Source of the DNA: Streptomyces sp. NBC_00273
GTDB lineage: Bacteria > Actinomycetota > Actinomycetes > Streptomycetales > Streptomycetaceae
Direction of reading: 5' to 3'
NCBI RefSeq assembly: GCF_036178145.1
Contig: NZ_CP108067.1
Location: 7,647,001 to 7,711,000 of the forward strand
DNA: 64,000 bases
The position numbers and the translations under genes are program-made. The notes beneath the pieces were generated by a model, which searched no databases, was not told the DNA's origin, and was given only the letters and a program-made list of their open reading frames with translations. Below are positions 1 to 8,162 of this stretch, piece by piece; within the stretch, counting starts at the first letter, position 1, and every line of letters starts with the position of its first letter.

Positions 1-726
1 GGCCACCCGGAGCAGCTGCGCGAGCACGGCATCGAGGTCACCGCGGCCCTGCCCGGGGTCGGCGAGAACTTCCACAACCACGTCCTGACCGGGCTGATGG
101 CCGAGGTCACCCAGGAGCTCCCGCCGCCGGCGCAGAACCTGTCGGAGAGCGCTCTATTCCTGTCCTCGCAGCCCGGGCTGCCCGCCCCCGACCTGCAGAT
201 CGCCTTCGTCCACGTGCCGTTCGACGTGATCGTCGGCCAGGACCACCCCCACACGGTGTCCATCCTGCCCGGTGTCGTACGGCCCGTCTCGCGCGGTTGG
301 ATCAAGCTGGCGAGCGCCGACCCGCTGGCCCACCCGCTGATCAACCCGAACTACCTGGGCGACCGGTGGGACCTGGAACGGATGGTGCAGGGCATCAAGA
401 TCGCCCGGGACATCTTCGCGACCTCCGCCTTCTCGCCCTGGTACAAGCAGGAGCTGCAACCCGGCCCCGGCTACGCGAGCGACGACGACCTGCGGACCTT
501 CGCGAAGCAGAAGTCGGAGAGCTACCACCACCAGGCCGGCTCCTGCCGCATGGGCATCGACGACCTCTCCGTCGTCGACCCCGAGCTGCGGGTGCACGGC
601 GTACGGAACCTGCGCGTGGTCGACGCGAGCGTGATGCCCGCGGTCCCGTCCGGCAACTGCCACACCGCCATCGCGATGATCGCCGAGCGCGCGGCGGACT
701 TCCTGAAGGGAACCTCCCGTGTCTGA
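1..726 (+). CDS. GMC family oxidoreductase, C-terminal part (5' end outside window)
   Basis: The reading frame is already open at base 1, so the FAD-binding N-terminus is missing and 241 codons are visible. The stretch GVGENFHNH near visible residue 20 is the GMC signature usually written PGVGxNLxDH. The end has the two C-terminal family blocks: HHQAGSCRMG, with the active-site histidine region, and SGNCHTAIAMIAERAADF. Family members are FAD-dependent alcohol, choline or sugar oxidases and dehydrogenases; the substrate here cannot be read. The stop overlaps the next gene by 8 nt, so this is probably the upstream end, or nearly so, of the long operon that follows. Confidence 0.9.
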   Translation, partial: GHPEQLREHGIEVTAALPGVGENFHNHVLTGLMAEVTQELPPPAQNLSESALFLSSQPGLPAPDLQIAFVHVPFDVIVGQDHPHTVSILPGVVRPVSRGWIKLASADPLAHPLINPNYLGDRWDLERMVQGIKIARDIFATSAFSPWYKQELQPGPGYASDDDLRTFAKQKSESYHHQAGSCRMGIDDLSVVDPELRVHGVRNLRVVDASVMPAVPSGNCHTAIAMIAERAADFLKGTSRV

Positions 727-1330
727 CGCGGTGCTGCGCGAGGGCGCGCTGTCCGGGACCCGGATCGCGGTCCTGGTCGAGAGCGACTACTACGAGCCGG
801 AGATCTTCTATTACCAGCACCGGTTCGCCGAGGAGGGCGCCGAGGTCGACTTCCTGACCCGGCTGTGGGGCAACGACTCCATCACCTTCACCGGGCACGA
901 GTACCGGGCGCCCTTCACCGCCACGCAGTCCCTGGAGGGGCTGAGCGACGCGGAGCTGCGCCGGTACGCGGCGATCATCGTGCCCTCCGGCATGGTCGCC
1001 GACCGGCTGCGCTACACCGAGGACGTGGACGTCCTCGCTCCGGCGACCGAGCTGCTGCGCCGGGCCTTCGAGGAGCCGACGGTCCTCAAGGGGATCATCT
1101 GCCACGGCATGTGGCTGGCCTCCTCGATCCCGGACAAGATCCGCGGCCGCAAGGTGGTCTGCCACAACAACCTCATCGGTGACGTCCGGAACATGGGCGG
1201 GGAGTACGTCGACGAGGACGTGGTGGTCGACGGGGACCTGGTCACCGGCCGCACCGGAGCCCACCACCACCTGTTCGCCCGCCGGATCATCGAACTGATC
1301 GCGGCCGGCCGGGGCCGGGGAGCCGGCTGA
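719..1330 (+). CDS. DJ-1/PfpI family protein
   Basis: A 203-residue protein with the DJ-1/PfpI fold. It has the nucleophile elbow GIICHGMW, with the reactive Cys at residue 128 followed by His129, and an early acidic residue (Glu21, in LVESDYY) of the kind that tunes this cysteine. Family members are glyoxalase III/deglycase-like enzymes, chaperones, isocyanide hydratases or peptidases; the sequence alone does not decide which. The GTG start lies inside the end of the GMC gene, and the stop overlaps the next start by one base, so translation is probably coupled. A second, distant DJ-1-type protein is encoded 8 kb downstream in the same run. Confidence 0.85.
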   Translation: MSDAVLREGALSGTRIAVLVESDYYEPEIFYYQHRFAEEGAEVDFLTRLWGNDSITFTGHEYRAPFTATQSLEGLSDAELRRYAAIIVPSGMVADRLRYTEDVDVLAPATELLRRAFEEPTVLKGIICHGMWLASSIPDKIRGRKVVCHNNLIGDVRNMGGEYVDEDVVVDGDLVTGRTGAHHHLFARRIIELIAAGRGRGAG

Positions 1331-1767
1331 TGGCCGCCGGGCTGCGGTGGTCCCACGTGGGCCTGAACTGCACCGACCAGAAGACCACCGAGGAGTTCTA
1401 CACCCGGTACTTCGGCTTCGCCCGGGCCCGGGTCGTCGACCTCGGGGAGGCGCAGATCGTGTTCCTGCGCAAGGGGGACGCGTACCTGGAGCTCTTCGCG
1501 GCCGGCGCCGCCGAACCGGCCCGCCCGGCACACGACGACGGGCCGCAGGCCCCCGGCCGGATGCGCCACCTGGCGTTCCAGACCGACAGCGTGGACGCGT
1601 TCCTGGCAGAGCTGGGCGACGCGGCGGAAGTGACCCTGGGACCACTGGACTTCGACGACTTCATCTGCGGCTGGCGGACCGTGTGGGTCCGCGATCCCGA
1701 CGGGGTCATCGTCGAGGTCAGCCAGGGGTACGAGGACGACGGCTCTCACGACAAGGACGGTGCGTGA
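1330..1767 (+). CDS. VOC (glyoxalase/bleomycin-resistance/dioxygenase) family protein
   Basis: A 145-residue single-module VOC protein. It starts with the typical first strand SHVGLNCTD, whose His is the usual first metal ligand. FYTRYFGF marks the helix, MRHLAFQTDS the second metal-ligand strand, and VRDPDGVIVEV the closing strand with the last acidic ligand. Enzymes of this fold include glyoxalase I, epimerases and extradiol dioxygenases. Next to a DJ-1 protein and upstream of an aldehyde dehydrogenase, a role with reactive aldehydes is reasonable but inferred. Its start overlaps the previous stop by one base. Confidence 0.82.
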   Translation: MAAGLRWSHVGLNCTDQKTTEEFYTRYFGFARARVVDLGEAQIVFLRKGDAYLELFAAGAAEPARPAHDDGPQAPGRMRHLAFQTDSVDAFLAELGDAAEVTLGPLDFDDFICGWRTVWVRDPDGVIVEVSQGYEDDGSHDKDGA

Positions 1768-1770
1768 CCC

Positions 1771-3594
1771 ATGGCTGACGCCGTGACCTTCTCCTTCTCC
1801 GACACGATCGCGGGATACGTCACCCGCTTCGACTCCGGGGCCCGGCTGCTGAGGCTGAAGACCTCCGACGGGCGCGAGTTCGACGTCTCCCTCGCCGGTG
1901 ACCCCAGTGCCGAGCTGGTCCGCAACCTGGACGAGCCCTACATCGACGCCTCCGGGCACATCGACGAGATGCTCTCGCCCGGCCGGTTCCTCTTCGTCTA
2001 CGGGGTCCACTACCCGGAGCGCGGCGGGAGCTTCGACGCCAAGCGCCTGGTCTTCCTGGGCCGCGGGTCCGAGGACTACCGCTTCGAGGAGCCCAGCTGG
2101 TGGATCAAGCAGATCGAATCCCTGGCCGACTTCTACAAGCGGGCGCAGTTCGGCGACGGGCCGGTGGACTTCACCGAGTACCGCACCGAGATCCGGCTCG
2201 GCGGTGACAAGACCGCCAGCCACGTCCAGGAGACCGACACGATCTCCCGCCTCGTCTACGGCATGGCCTCGGCCTACCTGCTGACCGGCAAGGACGAGTA
2301 CCTGGAGATCGCCGAGCGCGGCACCGAGTACCTGCGCAAACACATGCGGGTCGTGGACAGCGAGGAGGACGTGGTCTTCTGGTACCACGGCATCAGCGTC
2401 GACGGGGACAGCGAGCGCAAGCTCTTCACCTCGGAGTTCTCCGACGACTACGACGCGATCCCGATGTACGAGCAGATCTACGCGCTGGCCGGCCCCATCC
2501 AGACGTACCGGGTCACCGGTGACGTCCGGATCAAGAACGACGCGGACGCCACCATCAGGCTGTTCGACAAGTTCTTCTTCGACCCGGAGCAGGGCGGCTA
2601 CTACTCGCACATCGACCCGATCCTCTTCAGCGCCGACCACGAGTCCCTCGGCGAGAACGCCGAGCGCAAGAACTGGAACTCGGTCGGCGACCACGCGCCC
2701 GCCTACCTGATCAACCTGTACCTGGCGACCGGCGACCAGAAGTACGCCGACTTCCTCGAGTACACCTTCGACACCATCGCGGACAAGTTCCCGGACTACG
2801 AGAACAGCCCCTTCGTCCAGGAGCGCTTCTTCCGCGACTGGTCGCACGACGCCGCCCACAGCTGGCAGCAGAACCGCGCGGTGGTCGGCCACAACCTGAA
2901 GATCGCCTGGAACCTGATGCGGATGAACTCGCTGAAGGCCAAGCCGGAGTACGAGCGGCTCGCCAAGAAGATCGGCGAGATCATGCCGGCGGTCGGCAGC
3001 GACGTGCAGCGCGGCGGCTGGTACGACGTCGTCGAGCGGATCAAGGAGGGCGACCAGGAGGCGTACCGGTTCGCCTGGCACGACCGCAAGGCCTGGTGGC
3101 AGCAGGAGCAGGCGATCCTCGCCTACCTCATCCTGAACGGCACGGTCGGCGGCGACGCGAACCTGCGCGAGGCCCGGCAGGCCCAGGCCTTCTACAACAC
3201 CTTCTTCCTCGACCACGACGAGGGAGCCGTCTACTTCAACGTGCTCGCCAGCGGTACGCCGTACCTGCTCGGCACCGAGCGGCTCAAGGGCAGCCACTCG
3301 ATGTCCATGTACCACTCGGCGGAGCTCTGCTACCTCTCCGCCGTCTACAACAACCTGCTCATCAACGGCCGGGAGATGGACTTCCACTTCCAGCCCGACC
3401 CGACGAACCTGCCCGACCGCATCCTGCGCGTCTCGCCCGACCTGCTTCCCGCCGGTTCGGTGAAGATCGCGTCCGTGGAGATCGACGAGAAGCCGTACAC
3501 CGACTTCGACGCCGATGCCCTCACGGTCCGGCTGCCCGACGTGCAGAGCCGCGTGAAGGTCAAGGTCCGGCTGCGTCCGGTCGCCAAGAAGTAG
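1771..3594 (+). CDS. AGE (N-acylglucosamine 2-epimerase)-like alpha/alpha-barrel protein with N-terminal beta domain
   Basis: 607 residues. The first 100 or so are beta-rich and unlike the epimerase family. The remainder is helical with many aromatic and acidic residues, like an (alpha/alpha)6 barrel. The segment AVVGHNLKIAWNLMR (about residues 370-384) closely resembles the conserved GHNLK segment of AGE-type epimerases, and SHSMSMYHSAEL near residue 510 supplies His residues where the family has catalytic ones. Family members epimerise or isomerise free sugars. The gene follows the VOC gene by 3 nt and precedes a STAS gene and glgX, which fits a sugar-related job. The exact substrate is unknown. 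Confidence 0.65.
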   Translation: MADAVTFSFSDTIAGYVTRFDSGARLLRLKTSDGREFDVSLAGDPSAELVRNLDEPYIDASGHIDEMLSPGRFLFVYGVHYPERGGSFDAKRLVFLGRGSEDYRFEEPSWWIKQIESLADFYKRAQFGDGPVDFTEYRTEIRLGGDKTASHVQETDTISRLVYGMASAYLLTGKDEYLEIAERGTEYLRKHMRVVDSEEDVVFWYHGISVDGDSERKLFTSEFSDDYDAIPMYEQIYALAGPIQTYRVTGDVRIKNDADATIRLFDKFFFDPEQGGYYSHIDPILFSADHESLGENAERKNWNSVGDHAPAYLINLYLATGDQKYADFLEYTFDTIADKFPDYENSPFVQERFFRDWSHDAAHSWQQNRAVVGHNLKIAWNLMRMNSLKAKPEYERLAKKIGEIMPAVGSDVQRGGWYDVVERIKEGDQEAYRFAWHDRKAWWQQEQAILAYLILNGTVGGDANLREARQAQAFYNTFFLDHDEGAVYFNVLASGTPYLLGTERLKGSHSMSMYHSAELCYLSAVYNNLLINGREMDFHFQPDPTNLPDRILRVSPDLLPAGSVKIASVEIDEKPYTDFDADALTVRLPDVQSRVKVKVRLRPVAKK

Positions 3595-3631
3595 CGCTCA
3601 ACGGGGGGCGCCCCAACCAGAGGGGAATGCA

Positions 3632-3982
3632 ATGACTCTCAACGTCAAGGAACGCCGGAACAAGACGGGCACCGTGCTCGTCGCCACCGGCGAGATCAAC
3701 AGCGAGACATCCGGCTCGCTGCTCCAGGCGCTGCTGCCGCTGGTCCGCGAGGGCAAGCCGCTGAAGATCGACCTCACTGCGGTCACCTACGTCTCCAGCG
3801 CGGGCCTGCGCACCCTGCTCGTGGTCTACCGCGAGGCGCAGCACGCCGGCGTCGCCGTCACCCTCTACGGGGTGAGCGAGGAAGTCCGGTTCGTCATGTC
3901 GGCCACCGGGTTCCTCGACTTCTTCGAGACCGGCGAGGCCGTCGCCGCGGCCGCCAAGGCCAAGGCCAAGGCCGCGCGATGA
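3632..3982 (+). CDS. STAS-domain anti-sigma factor antagonist (first of two)
   Basis: A 116-residue STAS protein of the SpoIIAA/RsbV type. The motif TYVSSAGLR (around residue 56) corresponds to the phosphorylatable Ser segment of RsbV. Unphosphorylated proteins of this family bind and occupy an RsbW-like anti-sigma kinase. The C-terminus is an Ala/Lys repeat (AAAAKAKAKAAR). The ATG follows an AGAGGGGA ribosome site. It overlaps glgX by 4 nt (ATGA), which is unusual company for an antagonist gene. Its natural kinase partner is probably the RsbW-like protein 2.5 kb downstream. Confidence 0.88.
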   Translation: MTLNVKERRNKTGTVLVATGEINSETSGSLLQALLPLVREGKPLKIDLTAVTYVSSAGLRTLLVVYREAQHAGVAVTLYGVSEEVRFVMSATGFLDFFETGEAVAAAAKAKAKAAR

Positions 3983-6126
3983 CCGAGACCCGGTCCGAGC
4001 AGGTGCTGCGCGTCGACGCGTACCCGACCCACGAGGTGGGCGGGTACCGCGTCCGCGCCGGCAAACCGTTCCCCTTCGGGGCCAACGTGGTCCCCGGCGG
4101 GGTCAGCTTCTCCGTCTTCTCCGACCAGGCCACCTCCATGACCCTGGTCATCTTCAAGCGCGGAGAACCCGAGCCGATGGCCGAACTGGAGTTCCCCGAG
4201 GAATTCCGTACCGGCAGCGTCTTCGCCATGACCGTCTTCGGCCTCGACCACGAGAACATCGAATACGGGTACCGGGCCGACGGCCCCTACGACCCGGTCA
4301 CCGGCCACCGCTTCGACGCCCGACAGGTGCTCTCCGACCCCTACGCCCGGCTGATCGCCGGCCGCGACGTGTGGGGCGTGGAGCCGGACCGCAGCCGCGG
4401 CTACCAGTACCGCTCCCGCGTCTGCCTCCAAGACTTCGACTGGGGCGACGACACCCCGCTGGGCATCCCCGCCGAGGACCTCGTCGTGTACGAGACCCAC
4501 GTGCGCGGCTTCACCCGGCACCCCTCCTCGCAGGTCACCGCACCCGGCACCTTCGCGGGACTGCGCGAGAAGATTCCGTACCTGAAGGAACTCGGGATCA
4601 ACTGCATCGAGCTGCTCCCGGTGTTCGAGTTCGACGAGAGCGACAACCCGCGCACCAACCCGGAGACCGGCGAGCAGCTCTTCGACTACTGGGGCTACAA
4701 CACCGTCTCGTTCTTCGCGCCCAAGGCCGGCTACGCGGCCACCGGACGCTACGGCATGCAGGGCGACGAGTTCCGCACCCTGATCAAGGACCTGCACGCG
4801 GCCGGCATCGAGGTCATCCTCGACGTCGTCTTCAACCACACCGCCGAGGGCAACGAGCAGGGCCCGACGATTTCCTTCAAGGGGCTCGACAACGCCACGT
4901 ACTACATGCTCACGCCCGAGGGGTACTACTTCAACTTCAGCGGGACCGGCAACACCGTCAACTGCAACCACCCCGTCGTGCGCAACTACGTGCTCGACTG
5001 CCTGCGCCACTGGGTCGCCGACTACCACATCGACGGCTTCCGCTTCGACCTGGCGGCCATCCTCGGCCGGGCCCTGGACGGCACCCCGCTGCCCAACCCG
5101 CCGCTGCTGGAACTGCTCGCCTACGACCCGGTCCTGCGGCACACCAAGCTCATCGCCGAAGCCTGGGACGCCGGCGGCCTCTACGAGGTCGGCAACTTCC
5201 CGGCCTACGGCCGCTGGGCCGAGTGGAACGGCAAGTACCGCGACACCGTGCGCAGCTTCCTCAAGGGCGACCCCGGCGTCACCGGCGAACTGGCCACCAG
5301 GATCGCCGGCTCGCCCGACCTGTACGCCACCCGCGGCACCGCGGCCTCGGTCAACTTCCTGACCGCGCACGACGGTTTCACCCTCGCCGACCTGGTCTCC
5401 TACAACGACAAGCACAACGAGGCCAACGGCGAGAACAACGGCGACGGCGCCAACGACAACAACAGCTGGAACTGCGGCGCCGAGGGACCCACCGACGACC
5501 CGGAGATCAACGCGCTGCGCACCCGGCAGATGAAGAACGCCCTCGCGATCCTCTTCACCAGCCAGGGCATCCCGATGCTGCTGGCCGGGGACGAGGTCGC
5601 CCGCACCCAGCAGGGCAACAACAACACCTACTGCCAGGACAACGAGCTCTCCTGGTTCGACTGGGACCAGGTCGACGACAACGCCGAACTGCTCCGGTTC
5701 ACCCGGGAGATGATCGAGTTCCGCAAGCACCACCGCGAACTGCGCTCCACCGCCCACCCCACCGGCCAGGTCCGCGAGCACCTGGGCCTGCCGGACATCA
5801 GCTGGCACGGGGAGCGGGCCTGGCAGCCGGACTGGTCGGCCGAGAGCCGGCTGCTGGCGGTGGCCCGCTGCGGCACCGGCGACGACGACGTGGTGTACGT
5901 GGCCATGAACGCGCACTGGGAGTCGCACGACCTGGAACTGCCCGCCCTGCCGGGAGGCCGGAGCTGGCACCTGTTCGCCGACACCGGGGCCGAAGCACCG
6001 TACGACATCCGCACCCCCGGAGCCGAGCAGGAGCTGGACAACGCCGGGAAGTACCTGATCGGCCCGCGCTCGGTCGTGATCCTGGTGGGCCGCACTCACG
6101 TTTCCGACGACCTCGACACGCCCTGA
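3979..6126 (+). CDS. glgX: glycogen debranching enzyme (GlgX/isoamylase type, GH13)
   Basis: 715 residues, the usual size for GlgX. An N-terminal CBM48-like domain (FPFGANVVPGGVSFSVFS) precedes a GH13 barrel. The GH13 signatures are all visible: DVVFNHTAEG (region I), DGFRFDLAAIL with the nucleophile Asp (region II), LIAEAWDAGG with the acid/base Glu (region III) and FLTAHDGFTLADLVSYN (region IV). It hydrolyses alpha-1,6 branch points of limit glycogen or related glucans in the cytosol. Standing between two STAS genes is odd, because glgX usually sits with glycogen or trehalose genes. It is likely co-translated with the first STAS gene. Confidence 0.93.
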   Translation: MTETRSEQVLRVDAYPTHEVGGYRVRAGKPFPFGANVVPGGVSFSVFSDQATSMTLVIFKRGEPEPMAELEFPEEFRTGSVFAMTVFGLDHENIEYGYRADGPYDPVTGHRFDARQVLSDPYARLIAGRDVWGVEPDRSRGYQYRSRVCLQDFDWGDDTPLGIPAEDLVVYETHVRGFTRHPSSQVTAPGTFAGLREKIPYLKELGINCIELLPVFEFDESDNPRTNPETGEQLFDYWGYNTVSFFAPKAGYAATGRYGMQGDEFRTLIKDLHAAGIEVILDVVFNHTAEGNEQGPTISFKGLDNATYYMLTPEGYYFNFSGTGNTVNCNHPVVRNYVLDCLRHWVADYHIDGFRFDLAAILGRALDGTPLPNPPLLELLAYDPVLRHTKLIAEAWDAGGLYEVGNFPAYGRWAEWNGKYRDTVRSFLKGDPGVTGELATRIAGSPDLYATRGTAASVNFLTAHDGFTLADLVSYNDKHNEANGENNGDGANDNNSWNCGAEGPTDDPEINALRTRQMKNALAILFTSQGIPMLLAGDEVARTQQGNNNTYCQDNELSWFDWDQVDDNAELLRFTREMIEFRKHHRELRSTAHPTGQVREHLGLPDISWHGERAWQPDWSAESRLLAVARCGTGDDDVVYVAMNAHWESHDLELPALPGGRSWHLFADTGAEAPYDIRTPGAEQELDNAGKYLIGPRSVVILVGRTHVSDDLDTP

Positions 6127-6142
6127 CCGAAGGAGACCTGAC

Positions 6143-6454
6143 ATGCCGCTTTCCGTGTCCCTGAGCATCGAGGGCGACACCACCGTGATCGAACTGACGG
6201 GCGAGCTGGACGCCAAGACCGCGCCGGACTTCCACCGGACCATAGAGAAGGCCGCCGGCCACGGCACCCAGACCGTCGAGATCAGGATGGCCGGCGTCGG
6301 CTACATGGCCAGCGCCGGACTGCGCTCCTTGGTCTTCGCCCAGCAGAAGGTCGCGAACGACGTCACCATCAAGGTGGTCGGTGCCATCGAGCCCGTGTCC
6401 CGGACCATCCGGACGGCCGGGCTCGACCGGAGCATCGTTCTCGCCGATGAGTGA
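6143..6454 (+). CDS. STAS-domain anti-sigma factor antagonist (second of two)
   Basis: 103 residues, a compact STAS domain. The segment GYMASAGLRSL places Ser57 where RsbV-type antagonists are phosphorylated. It overlaps the downstream RsbW-like kinase gene by 4 nt (GTGA), the classical antagonist-kinase gene arrangement, so this is the likelier direct partner of that kinase; the first STAS protein may be a competitor. A good ribosome site (GAAGGAGA) lies just after glgX. Confidence 0.88.
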   Translation: MPLSVSLSIEGDTTVIELTGELDAKTAPDFHRTIEKAAGHGTQTVEIRMAGVGYMASAGLRSLVFAQQKVANDVTIKVVGAIEPVSRTIRTAGLDRSIVLADE

Positions 6455-6924
6455 CCACCGTGACTGACATGGTCGAACTGGCGAGGAAGTCCTGCGTCTT
6501 GGAAGTGCCCGCAACGGTGGGGGCACTGGGCGAAATCGCCTCGTTCGTACTGCGGCTGGCCGGAGCGGCGGGCCTCGACAAGGGCGCCGCCTACCGGCTC
6601 CGGCTGGCCGTGGACGAACTGGCCACGAACGTCGTGATGCACGGGTACCGGGGCGGTGGCGGACGGATCACCGTCCGCGGCCGCTCCGGCCCGGACGGGG
6701 TGCAGATCGTCATCGAGGACACCGCACCCCCCTTCGACCCCGTCGAAGGCCGCTTGCCGCCCGCCCCCGGGGTCCCCCCGGAGGATCGGCGGATCGGCGG
6801 CCTCGGCATCCACCTGGCGCTGACCAGCGTGGACGAGTTCGGCTACGCGCACAGGGACGGCCGCAACATCAGCACCCTGACTGTGAAGGCTGAGGGGACG
6901 GACCGATGCCCTCCACGACCGTGA
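6451..6924 (+). CDS. RsbW-like ATP-binding serine kinase / anti-sigma factor
   Basis: 157 residues with a GHKL/HATPase fold. The N box is VDELATNVVMHGY, the G1 box is EDTAPPFDP and the G2 box is IGGLGIHLALTSVDEF. This is the pattern of RsbW/SpoIIAB proteins, which phosphorylate STAS antagonists and may hold a sigma factor. It overlaps the STAS gene before and the phosphatase gene after, so stoichiometry is probably coupled. No sigma factor gene lies nearby in this run, so the target is elsewhere or is not a sigma factor. Confidence 0.88.
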   Translation: MTTVTDMVELARKSCVLEVPATVGALGEIASFVLRLAGAAGLDKGAAYRLRLAVDELATNVVMHGYRGGGGRITVRGRSGPDGVQIVIEDTAPPFDPVEGRLPPAPGVPPEDRRIGGLGIHLALTSVDEFGYAHRDGRNISTLTVKAEGTDRCPPRP

Positions 6925-8162
6925 TCATCCTCGACGCGTACCCGCCACCGCCGCCCGAGCTGCTCGACGCCCTGCGGACGATGGACGCGGCACTCGTCAC
7001 CCGCTCCCTGACGGAGCTGCGCGAAGGCGCGCTGGAACTGCTGCCCGTCGCGGACGTGCTGCTCGCCCCCGCGGAGTCCGACGGGGAGGCGGTACGGATG
7101 GCCGTACGCCGGCTGCGCCGCTGGGCCGGGGCCCCCATCGTGGTCGTCTGGACCGTGACGGAGTTCGCCGCCCTGGAGGAGCACGTCCGGATCGGGCACG
7201 ACTACCTCGTACCGCCCTTCCTGCCCGCCCTCGTCGGGGCCCGGCTGCACAGCTGCTCGGAGCGCGCCGGACTCGGCCGCACCCTGCGGGAGGCCGACGC
7301 CCGCGCCGAACTCATGGGCTACGAGAAGGAACTGGAGATCGGCCGGGAGATCCAGGCGGGCTTCCTGCCCGAATCGATGCCCGTCCCCGACGGCTGGGAG
7401 ATCGACGTGCGGTTCCGTCCCGCCCGACAGGTCGCCGGAGACTTCTACGACGTCTTCGAGATCTCCCGCGGCCGCCGGCTCGCCTTCGTCGTCGCCGACG
7501 TCTGCGACAAGGGGGTCGGAGCCGCGCTGTTCATGGCGCTCATCCGCTCCCTGCTGCGGCACACCGCGCAGAACAGCGGCCTACAGCACCTGGTCGCCGG
7601 ACGCGCCGGCGGCAGCCGGCGGATCCCGGTCGTCGGCGCCACCCCACTGCTCAACGCGGTCACCGCCACCAACGGCTACCTCACCCGCAACCACCTGCGG
7701 CAGGGCTACTTCGCCACCCTCTTCTTCGGGGTGCTCGACCCGCTCACCGGCAGCCTCGTCTACATCAACGGCGGCCACAACCCGCCCCTGCTGCTGCCCG
7801 CCGACGGCAGCCCGCCGGTCGCCCTCCACATCACCGGGCCGGCCGTCGGGATCCAGCCAGACTGCGTCTACACCCTCGGCTACGCCCAGCTCGACCCGGG
7901 CGACACCCTGTTCGCCTTCACCGACGGGGTCCCCGAGGCCCGCTGCCCGAACGGCAGCTTCCTCGGCGACGACCGGATGCTGGAACTGCTCGCCGGGCCG
8001 CCGGTCAGCGGCAAGGACGTGGTCGACCGGATGGACCTGGCGGTGCGCGAGCACACCGGCACCGCCGAACAGCACGACGACGTCACCATGCTGGCCCTGC
8101 ACCGGCCACGCGCGGCGCGGGGGCCGCGCGCGGACGGCGCCGGCACCCGGGTGGTGGCCTAG
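6906..8162 (+). CDS. SpoIIE/RsbU-type PP2C phosphatase with receiver-like N-terminus
   Basis: 418 residues. Residues 1-120 (TVIILDAYPPPPPEL onward) look like a degenerate receiver domain without a clear phospho-Asp. A short coiled linker around EIGREIQAGFLP follows, typical of RsbU/RsbP proteins. The C-terminal two thirds is a PP2C domain with metal-site motifs VAGDFYDVF, DVCDKGVGAALFMAL, FTDGVPEAR and HDDVTMLAL. It should dephosphorylate the STAS proteins encoded just upstream and so close the partner switch. The sensory input is not obvious from the sequence. It overlaps the kinase gene by 19 nt. Confidence 0.9.
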   Translation: MPSTTVIILDAYPPPPPELLDALRTMDAALVTRSLTELREGALELLPVADVLLAPAESDGEAVRMAVRRLRRWAGAPIVVVWTVTEFAALEEHVRIGHDYLVPPFLPALVGARLHSCSERAGLGRTLREADARAELMGYEKELEIGREIQAGFLPESMPVPDGWEIDVRFRPARQVAGDFYDVFEISRGRRLAFVVADVCDKGVGAALFMALIRSLLRHTAQNSGLQHLVAGRAGGSRRIPVVGATPLLNAVTATNGYLTRNHLRQGYFATLFFGVLDPLTGSLVYINGGHNPPLLLPADGSPPVALHITGPAVGIQPDCVYTLGYAQLDPGDTLFAFTDGVPEARCPNGSFLGDDRMLELLAGPPVSGKDVVDRMDLAVREHTGTAEQHDDVTMLALHRPRAARGPRADGAGTRVVA

